This document shows, in pieces, positions 52,528-61,500 of a DNA stretch of 64,000 nucleotides; the first letter of the stretch is position 1; each line of letters begins with the position of its first letter. The stretch is from Candidatus Thiodiazotropha sp. LNASS1. GTDB lineage: Bacteria; Pseudomonadota; Gammaproteobacteria; Chromatiales; Chromatiaceae. The translations under genes and the position numbers were made by a program. Location: contig NZ_OZ156465.1 in the NCBI RefSeq assembly GCF_964212655.1, positions 62,001 through 126,000 of the forward strand. The letters are read 5' to 3'. Under the pieces are notes generated by a model, which was given only the letters and a program-made list of their open reading frames with translations, had not been told where the DNA came from and made no database searches.

Positions 52528-53064
52528 ATGCTATCCAGGAGCCTCTACTTACTGACCGTGCTTGCCATATTCTTTAACAGTTCCGCAAATGCCGACTCGC
52601 AGCATGGCAGTGCTGTTTATCAGTTTCGGTCGATCTCATTGGAAATGGCTTCCAAGGCGGCATGGGGCGCAATCAATGACTGCCGTAATCGAGGTTATTC
52701 TGTTGCGGCTGCAGTGGTGGATCGCGGTGGCAATATACAGGTTCAGCTACGAGACCGTTTTGCCGGTCCACATACTTCGGAGACCGCATATCGGAAGGCC
52801 TGGACAGCCAACAGCTTTCGCCAGTCAACTGCCGAACTGGCAGGCATGCTTGAGGAACGGCGCATTCCTGACCAAGTGGCTAACAATCCCGGTGCACTGC
52901 TTGTGGGTGGTGGCTTGACGATAGAGGCGGGTGGTGAATTTCTAGGCGGTATCGGTATCTCGGGCGCGCCACCGGGGAATTCCGAACGGGACAGCATTGA
53001 CGGCGTTTGTGCCATGGCTGGACTCGAAACGGTACGTGATGCATTGGAGTTCGCTGATGAATAA
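52528..53064 (+). CDS. GlcG/HbpS-family haem-binding protein, exported
   Basis: 178 residues: signal peptide (LSRSLYLLTVLAIFFNSSANA) and a GlcG/HbpS-type domain (AKAAWGAIND..., VAAAVVDRGGNIQVQLR, FLGGIGISGAPPGN.RDSIDG). HbpS-type proteins bind haem or cobalamin. Follows the truncated globin with a 134-base gap; both may handle periplasmic haem. Confidence 0.85.
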   Translation: MLSRSLYLLTVLAIFFNSSANADSQHGSAVYQFRSISLEMASKAAWGAINDCRNRGYSVAAAVVDRGGNIQVQLRDRFAGPHTSETAYRKAWTANSFRQSTAELAGMLEERRIPDQVANNPGALLVGGGLTIEAGGEFLGGIGISGAPPGNSERDSIDGVCAMAGLETVRDALEFADE

Positions 53065-53382
53065 TCAGAGTAGTTACGCGATCGATGCAAGAGATATTCG
53101 ATCAGGTTGACTTTTAGAACCAGTACTACATGGTTCAATGAATGTGTTTGAGGAAATTGGTGCCGAGGAGAGGACTTGAATTTTCGCTGAATCTATGAAA
53201 TCTTGTAATTATATCAATATGTTACGGCTTCTTTATTTCTCTGCGTTCCATTCACGTTCCACGCTGATCGTTGTCGATGTTCCACCGACAGAGACTTAAC
53301 CTCAATATCTCGGAATATCTTCACTGCCCCAGCCATATGCAAAAATCTTGAATTATTATCGATTTTCACATATAAACGGGGA
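53065..53382. other. Intergenic upstream of AbiE locus
   Basis: About 320 bases, AT-rich, no gene. The last 60 bases should hold the autoregulated abiE promoter, but I could not mark exact operator repeats. Confidence 0.4.
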
Positions 53383-54201
53383 ATGACTTCCCTTGATTAC
53401 TATCTCGATGACCTGCTTTCCCGCGGCCAGGCCTACTTCTCTCGTGAAGAGGCGTTGGAAGCGCTTGGACTAAGCTCAAAGGCCTTCATTGCCGCGGCCA
53501 GCAGATTGAGCAAAAAGCATCGGTTGGCATCACCCCGTCGAGGTTTCTACCTGATCCTGCGGCCGGAGGACAGGGTGGCCGGTGCGCCCGATCCAGTGCG
53601 CTGGATCGATCCCCTAATGAAATACCTCAAGCTCGATTATCGCATCTCGCTGTTGCGGGCTGCTGCTTTCCATGGCTCCTCACACCAGGCGGCCATGGTC
53701 TTTCAGGTGGTCGTTCCCAAGCAGCTGCGGGCGTTCGATATCGGCCGCCACCGCCTCCAGTTTATTTACCAGACCCCGGCGGCCTTTACCAAGACCAATC
53801 TGCCTGATTGGCTTGCGCAAATGAAAAGCGAGGCGGGATTCGCAAAGGCTGCTGGCGTGGAGCTAACCCTCCTGGATTGTGTCCGCTACTTCCACAAGGC
53901 TGCCGGCATAAACGGCGTGGCCCAGGTCACAAAGGACATCGGTGCCAAGGCCGATCCACACAAGCTGGCCAAGGCCGCCCTGGCCTACGAGAACGCCGCG
54001 GTGCGCCGGCTGGGATATTTGCTGGAGCGTGCAGGCCTTGCACGCCAGGCTGAGGCGATAGAACCGTTTGCAAGGAAGGCCAAATCCATGAAGCCCCTGG
54101 ACCCATCCGTTAAACCGTTGACCGAAGCGCTGGCGGAACTGCATGAAAAAAACGCCAAGTGGATGCTCGTGATCAATGAGCTTGTGGAGATCGACTTTTG
54201 A
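53383..54201 (+). CDS. abiEi: AbiEi-type antitoxin (type IV toxin-antitoxin)
   Basis: 272 residues: N-terminal winged helix (YFSREEALEALGLSSKAFIAAASRLSKKHRL) and the C-terminal AbiEi antitoxin domain (LTLLDCVRYFHKAAGINGVAQV, then AVRRLGYLLERAGL). It represses its own promoter and counters the AbiEii nucleotidyltransferase toxin without binding it. Intact and full-length, with the toxin gene immediately downstream broken. Conserved order and four-base-type overlap with the toxin start. Confidence 0.92.
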   Translation: MTSLDYYLDDLLSRGQAYFSREEALEALGLSSKAFIAAASRLSKKHRLASPRRGFYLILRPEDRVAGAPDPVRWIDPLMKYLKLDYRISLLRAAAFHGSSHQAAMVFQVVVPKQLRAFDIGRHRLQFIYQTPAAFTKTNLPDWLAQMKSEAGFAKAAGVELTLLDCVRYFHKAAGINGVAQVTKDIGAKADPHKLAKAALAYENAAVRRLGYLLERAGLARQAEAIEPFARKAKSMKPLDPSVKPLTEALAELHEKNAKWMLVINELVEIDF

Positions 54202-54998
54202 TCCCGGCCTCCTACATCCAGGAGTGGCGCAGCAAGGCCCCTGGCCGGATTCGAGACAGGTCGAGCAGGACCTGATCATCTCGCGCGCCTTGTGTGACCT
54301 ATTCAATTCACCAGCGTTAGAGGGCAAGATCGCCTTTCGTGGCGGCACAGCCATTAACAGGCCCTAGTACTACTATCGATGCTGTTCGTAACGCGCTTTC
54401 CTGGTTGGGAAAATGTAACCGGAATCAAGCCGACCACTCAATGCATCTTGTATTCAAGTTAGTGCCCGAAGCGGATATAGAAACTACGCTCAAGCTGAAA
54501 GTCGAGATCAATACCCGCGAGCATGAAAGCCTGTATGGCATTAGACCGTATCCTTTCGAGGTTGACAGTAGTTGGCACAAGGCGAAAACCGATATCTCGT
54601 CTTTCGAACCGGAGGAATTGTTCGGGACAAAGCTTCGCGCTTTGCTGCAACGGCGTAAGAACCGTGACCTGTTTGACTTACACGAGGGGCTCAGACAACT
54701 CTCGATGGATCCCGACAAGCTCATAGCCTGCTTCGAGCACTATTTGGTGCTGGAGGGTACGCTGATCACGCGCGCTAATGCTGAACAGCGCATGCTGGAG
54801 AAGCTACGTCGAAGCTTGACGGATGACATTGCACCATTGTTACCTGCTGGCATCCAATTCGATGATGACGTTGCCATAGATGCATTCAACCACGTATGGA
54901 GAAAATTGATTACGCGGATCAAAGGTGATCCGTGGAAGTTGTCCGAGCAGGTGATTGATGAGCTGCGCAATGGAAAGATGCCAAGTTTGCTTCGATAG
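54198..54998 (+). pseudogene. abiEii: AbiEii nucleotidyltransferase toxin, broken
   Basis: Starts normally (IPASYIQEWRSKAP from TTG near 54198), then a one-base deletion at about 54239 shifts the frame (WPDSRQVEQDLIISRALCDL continues in +1). After FRGGTAIN a short internal deletion removes the YSEDIDL catalytic strand and stop/shift follows (about 54360). The distal part is intact (TIDAVRNALSW to the end, stop at 54996-54998). Without the nucleotidyltransferase Asp pair it cannot be active. The intact partner gene lies upstream. Confidence 0.85.
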
Positions 54999-55578
54999 TG
55001 TGTTGCCTCAATGGTTGACATAGGCATTCGCTACCCCTAAATGATTTAGGGGTAGCGACATATATTGGCAACTTAACGGACCTGGCGAATCTGACGCCGT
55101 TGAGGAAGTGGGATGGGTCCATACCATCAATCAGGTATGTTTATGGTATTGCAATACTTGAACCTGGCAGCGCCATTCCTTATCTGCAGTCGACCATGGA
55201 ACGTCCGCACAATCGTATCATCTGTCAGGACACCACTTAATCACGTATTCATCAAGAAGGGCAAATGTCTTGATGTTACCCACACACTATCCATCCAGCC
55301 TGTTTGGGTACGATTAGCGCAATCGTAAGCTTCCACTGAATGTGAGGATTATAAGTAATGCATAGATGGAATGGCGCAAATAAATAAAAAGTCGTTTAAT
55401 TCTTTGACTCAGATCAATTGTATGGATGATTTAGTTTACGTTGATTGGGCTGATGATTTAAAGTGATGGCCGTTCAATTGGGTTGGATCTTGTATCAGTA
55501 GTATACAGTTCAATAATTCTAATAACGAAGACACATCAGGTTACCGATGACCAGGATGCTGTCAATTTCAGGGACGAA
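54999..55578. other. AT-rich intergenic before giant surface-protein gene
   Basis: 580 bases with no gene. It contains a 29-base near-perfect palindrome at 55029-55057 and a very AT-rich end (55340-55560). Promoter of the large gene is expected here. Confidence 0.55.
55029..55057. terminator. 14+1+14 palindrome CGCTACCCCTAAAT
   Basis: Perfect inverted repeat centred on 55043. Stem bases pair fully apart from the middle base. It follows the AbiE locus by 30 bases and lacks a T-run; it may end abiE transcripts in both directions or be the end of a lost insertion sequence. Confidence 0.55.
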
Positions 55579-58500
55579 ATGCCTTATTCTTGTAATTTTT
55601 TTCCACGACTCCTCGATCATAAAGCCTCTCTGCTTTTCGGATCGCTGTTGTTGTTTTCCTCCTCGACTTCGGCGCTGGAAGGCTTTGATATTAGAGCTGC
55701 TTCGCCATTTACATCACAGCAGACCTCATCGGGTTATATTCTGTCGCTTTCCGATTGTGTCGAACTTAAAGATGTCCGTATCGATACCGGGAGCGAGCTT
55801 GTTTCATTATTGCCAGCCGATGCGTCAGGCAATCCTGGAAGCCAATTTGGCTGTGAATTCTCCTTTAATATGGAAGGGGCAGTACAGTATGAACCTGCTA
55901 TAACGGCCTCATACATTGACGGAAGTACGACTCTCTATTCAGAACATTTCTCTGTTGAGCCTAATAAGCCCTCGATCAGTCTGGAAAGCATCGCGGTCAG
56001 TGAAGTCGATGGTAAGCAGTTTCTTGTTGCGAATCTGGATGCGAGCGACGATACGGATCTCTCATATCTCTCAATAAGGCTTACCGGTATACGGGCATCG
56101 GACCTGCGTAAGTCGGGCGGTGTGATTCAAAAAGCCAGGGAGAGTGCCTTTCTGGATAGCACCGAGGCTGTCAGGGTTTGGCCTCAGCACGACGAACAGG
56201 TGAGGTTTACCTTTTCCCAGGAAATCGATCAACCGTTGACTCCGGAGGAGATCGCCCGCAATGCATTGGTGATTCTTGAAGCAAGGGCTGTCGATGCATC
56301 AGGAAATCAGCAAGTTATCTCCGATATAAAATATCTGGGATCTACTGTGGACGAAAACATTAACGGATTCAGTGCATTTCCCGAGAGCCTGTTGTTTAGC
56401 GATGTACTGCAATCCGCGCGTATCATTCCGACCCTGGATTATGAATTTCGTGGCCCCACGCCGGTACCGGGCATCGGTCAGGGAATTAGCTATAGTTCGG
56501 CGGATCCGAACTCGGTCTTGGTGACCGCGGAAGGGGTTGTCTATCCACTACAGGAAACTGGTGGTGCGACCGTTGATATCACCGTGTCATTCCCCGGTCA
56601 GGATAGCATCACCATCCCTGTTACTGTCGATTTTAATCGACAGCTCATCGGGCTTGAATATGTAGGTCAGGAGCAGGGGCCGTTCGAACTGCAACGGCTC
56701 AACGAATTCATTGGTCTGCCCCCGCTCATTGCGGTGTTTGATGATGGCAGTGAAGCCCCTCTCAATGATTCGGTCGAAGTGATTTATGGGTTGCCTGATT
56801 TCGCGTCAGGTATTCTTTTTTTCGATGAACAGCAGGGGGTTAGTGCGAGTGCATTGATCACCGAAGCGAATCCGTTGTCGATCAATGCGCATCTGTTGCG
56901 GGATCCGTCGATCGAAGTGGCTATCCCCATTGTGTCGAACGATGCGCCCCCGGAAATCGCGTTCCAACTGCCGAGGAAGATTTCCGTTGGTGAAACGCTG
57001 ATTCTGAAGGCCCAGGCAGAGGACGACTTAGGAATTGAGGCGGTAGAGTTTTGGCTTGAGGGGCAAAGAATAGGCAGACGCTTACGAATCCCGTACGAGT
57101 TGAGTCTTCCTGTGACTCAGGACATGGAGGGGAAACAACTCGTCATTTGGTCAATCGCTTATGATAGCGCCGGACAAGCGGTCAGATCGGCGGATCAGCA
57201 GGTGATTATCGAAGAGGAGAGTACCTTTGAACTGCCTAATTATAAGTTTGAAAAACCTATAAACTCACAAAGAATTATCGAATCCACTCCCTACCTGTTA
57301 CAGGTGGCGTCCGATCTTGGTGAAGATGGAGACGCCTCTTCAAAGAGCGGGATCAGTTATATTGAATTCTTTTCTGAAGGTAGAAAAATATCTGAAAGTT
57401 ACTTTTCCTTTGTCGAAGAGAGACCAAACCCGAGTAATCCGAAGAAAACCAACTATTTTGAGGTATGGCGGACACGTGCCGAAACGCCGTCTATCAGTAC
57501 GGATGAGAGCAGTTTTAATGTCTATGCCCGCATTTACTCCCGCGGTTCCCATGCGGATTCCGATGTCAAGCTGGTCCGTGTATTGAAAAATGAGCAACCG
57601 ATCGTCAACATCACCAGCCCGGTTCCGGGAGCCTCGGCGACCGTCGGCCAGCAATTGGATATTACCGTGGAGGCTGCAGATGATGTCTTGGCTGCGGGAA
57701 CTGCGATCAGCCTACTGGTCAATGATGAAGTGGTTGATAACCTTTTTTATCAGGATACTGAGACCAGGGATTCAGGATCATTCAATTATCAGGTACATCA
57801 GCACACATTTCGCCTTGATGTAAAGGATGAGTGGCAGGGAAGTACACTGAACCTGAGAGCCAAAGCGGTCGATTTCCATCAGACCGTTTCACATTCCGAA
57901 GTGTTGCGTATTCCTGTGAAGGGCGATCAAGCGCCCACTGTTGCAGTCAGTCATCCGGCAGAAGGCGCTCATTTGGTATCGGGTTTGCCGGTTGAACTGC
58001 GCGCCAATGCGACAGATGACCTGGGTCTCTCCCACGTCAGCTTCTACGTCAACGATAACCTGGTTGGAACGGCTCATCGCGCACCCTATGCCTTTCTCTA
58101 TCAAACCCGGGAGAATATCTCCGGTGAGCAGCCCTTGATGATCCATGCGGTTGCGTTTGATTCAGCGGGACAGAGTGCAACCAGTAACCAGGTCAATGTC
58201 ACCTTGGGGCAGGATGAGCAGCTACCCGTCGTAAATATCGCATCACCACCCATCAACGAGTCAGATGCCGGGGATGACATCGCCGCTATTGTGGAAGAGA
58301 GCCAGTTTGTTTTCAAAGTGACCGGTTACGATAATGTGGGGGTCGAGGAACTGGAACTGACCGGCATCAGAAAAATAGACGGTCAGGGTTACCTGCTGAC
58401 GGGGAACAGCGTAGATATATTGAGCGGAGTGGATTTCCTCCCCCAGGCGATACCCGGGGCGCTGAAGGCTTTTTCAGCCTTGAAACTGGTATCCGCCCCG

Positions 58501-61500
58501 GCATTCAGGCACCTGGATTCGGTAAATTACGATCGTTACCCGGTCGTGGTGAGGGCGAGAGACAAGACGGGCAATACAAGCGAAGCCCAATTCATCATCG
58601 GCGTTTATGCCGACCAGCCTCCGGTAATACGCGCCGTAACGGCTAATCAAACTACATTCTATAATTCCGATGAGCTGCGTTTGGATGTGGTGGCCAGGGA
58701 CGACAGGTTTCTGGCTTCGGTGCATCTGGATATGTTTGTCGATGCTGAAACATCTCCTCGGCTATCCTTGGTCAGGGATGATTCAAACGGTTTTATTCAA
58801 ACCCCGGAACTTGTTGAACGCATGGTCGTGCCGTTGGCCGATCTGGGTTTGAGCAACACCGCACACAATCTTAGAGCAGTTGTTACCGTAGCTGATGATC
58901 AGGGACAGGAGTCGGCTCCTTTCGAACTGTCGCTTGATTTGATTGCCGATGCGGTCACCCCGAATGTGGCCATTACCAGCCCGATTCAAAACACCAATTT
59001 ATTTGCAGGCTCTAGAATTTCTGTTGAGCTCAGTGCCGCAGATGAGACGGGAATCAGAAGCCTCCAGGTTTCATCTGGGGGTGTGCCCCTCTACCAACAA
59101 AGCTATTCGGCGCCAGCGAAAACGGTTGAGGAGTCGTTTTCTTACCAGGTGCCTTCTGCGACGGGTGAGTTGGTATTGCAGCTTACCGCAGAGGATATAC
59201 ATGGAAATCAGGCGCCTGTTACTAACTGGCGTTACAACATAGTGCAAAACGATCCTCCACAGCTCGAGATCAGATCGCCTGCGCCTGGATCCCGTCTGGT
59301 GGAGGGAGAGCTGTTCAATATCAATTTTTCGGTGACGGACGATCAGTCTGTAGCACGTGTCGAGGTTTTTTTCAGAGACAGCGCCAGTGAGCAGGTTATC
59401 GAAACCATGGCTGGCCGTAATATCAATGAAGACCAGGAAACCGGCGCCTACTCAACCATTAGTGTCAGAGCGCCCCACTTGCCGGACTCATCAACTGGAA
59501 TGCTCGGCGTACGCGCCGTCGATAGCACCGGACTGTCAACGGAAGTAGACCTCGAGATCGAAATACTCAATGATGAAGAGGCGCCGACCGTTGTAATTTC
59601 AGATCCGATCGATCCTTTCAATATCTTACCCGGAGAGAGTTTCGAACTGGAGGGAACGGTCAGTGACAATATCTATGTCAACGAAATAGAGCCTTTTTTC
59701 ATCGATACGGCCAACAACACAGAAATTCCGGTAGAGTGGGAAGTGTTCTCCCGTGTCGATAGGCAGGAGAGTGTAACAGTGCCGAACCCCGGGTCATTCG
59801 GCAACGTTATCGTGGCAACCCGCTTCTATAGTGATTACAAAGGGCGGGTGCGCGTTCCGCGTACTTTCATTGAGAGTTATTCCGGACAGACATTAAGTTT
59901 TGTACTCAAAGCCCGTGACATGGGGATTAATGAGACAGCTACGAGCGGTCTGGATGTTACCATATTGGCGGATAGCGTTGGCCCTGATGTAAAGCTGTCG
60001 AGCCCCGCTGCTGATTTATACGACCGACAACCAGTTTATTTGGATGCCTCGATCCGTGATGAGATTTCGGTTGCTTCCTATGAGATTAGAGTCATCGACG
60101 ATCAAGGCCGGGATGAGCTGATCGCGTCTGACGCGAATCTCAACGAGGTTCTGGTGACGGTTGATAACGTAAGTATTGATATATCAGCCTATCAGCCGAG
60201 TGAAAACCAGCCTGCATCTTTCGACATCGTGGTGCGGGCTACGGATCTCGCGGGTAATGAAACAGTTCTCACCAGCCGTCATCTGGTGCATGTGGATCAA
60301 CCACCCTTGGTCTGGATTGAAGAGCTGGAGCCTGGACAGACCGTTGTCACCGGGCAGCCGACCAGAGGTGTCTATGTTGTTGAAGACGACTATGTTGATA
60401 GTCAGGAATCTTCCGTGAGGCTGTTGCCGGTATTCTCATCCCTGACAGGTATTGGCGAGCAACGGCTGGTCACGGGACACACGCTTCGCGTCGATGAGGA
60501 AAACAAACCAATCGTACAGATCGCCTATCCGGAAGCCGGCGCATGGTCTGGTCAGATTCTAATCAATGATATTGTCTATGCCGATATTGCTTCGGGCAGT
60601 CTCTCTTTGCATGCTCTAGTCGAACACGTGTATGGCGTAGCTACGGTCGATATCGAGTCTCTCGAGATTAGAACGGATACCCCACTGAATATCACCTACC
60701 ATGTCAGGCTTTACTCGGATAATGCCTGCACAGGAAGTCCTGAGGTATTGCATATCGAGACTGACGGTAGGCTTAATCTTGAAACACTCCTCACCCCTGA
60801 GACTACACGTGCCGTGATAACGCCGGAATATCTCGGCGGGCCTGCTCCGACATTCTTGCATGAAATAGATCTGTCCTTGAAAGAGATTGAGGAGATACGT
60901 AGTTTCGATACAACCCAGGGGTTACAGAGTATCAATGCCGGTACGGCGGTGACTCTGGTAGTGGATGATAATGTAGAGGGCAGCTCGAGTCAGGGTTTTG
61001 TACAAACGGGTATCCAACATAGTCAGTCTGAGTTAGAGGGACGTTTTGGCTACTTTATGCCTAGTGTCGCCAACCCGGCATTTAACCGTATTGTCTCCCT
61101 GGGGCATGCTACTGACCGCTTCTCCCATGAAAGAGGTCCTCTAGAACTGACACAATTAGCTAGGCAGATCGTCATTCCCGACGATGTCACCCCTGAACTG
61201 ACCATCACCGCTCCGGCTGAAGGGGTTGTGGTTGTGCCGCAGCAAAATATCCTGTTAGAAGCCGATTTCTCCGATAACACAGAAACCTTGGAGTCGCTGA
61301 ATCTGATAGAGAACCGTCAGTCTGAAATCGCACTGTTCGGGGTCAACTACAGTCAAACATCATTCGCCATTCCCTATGTTGTTCCCATTGATTACAGTGC
61401 GGATGAATTGGAACTTACCCTGCTTGCAGAAGACAGAAACGGAAATATTGTCGAGCAAAGTATCCGGCTTCCGGTAGAGCAGAATGAGAAACCTTTATTG

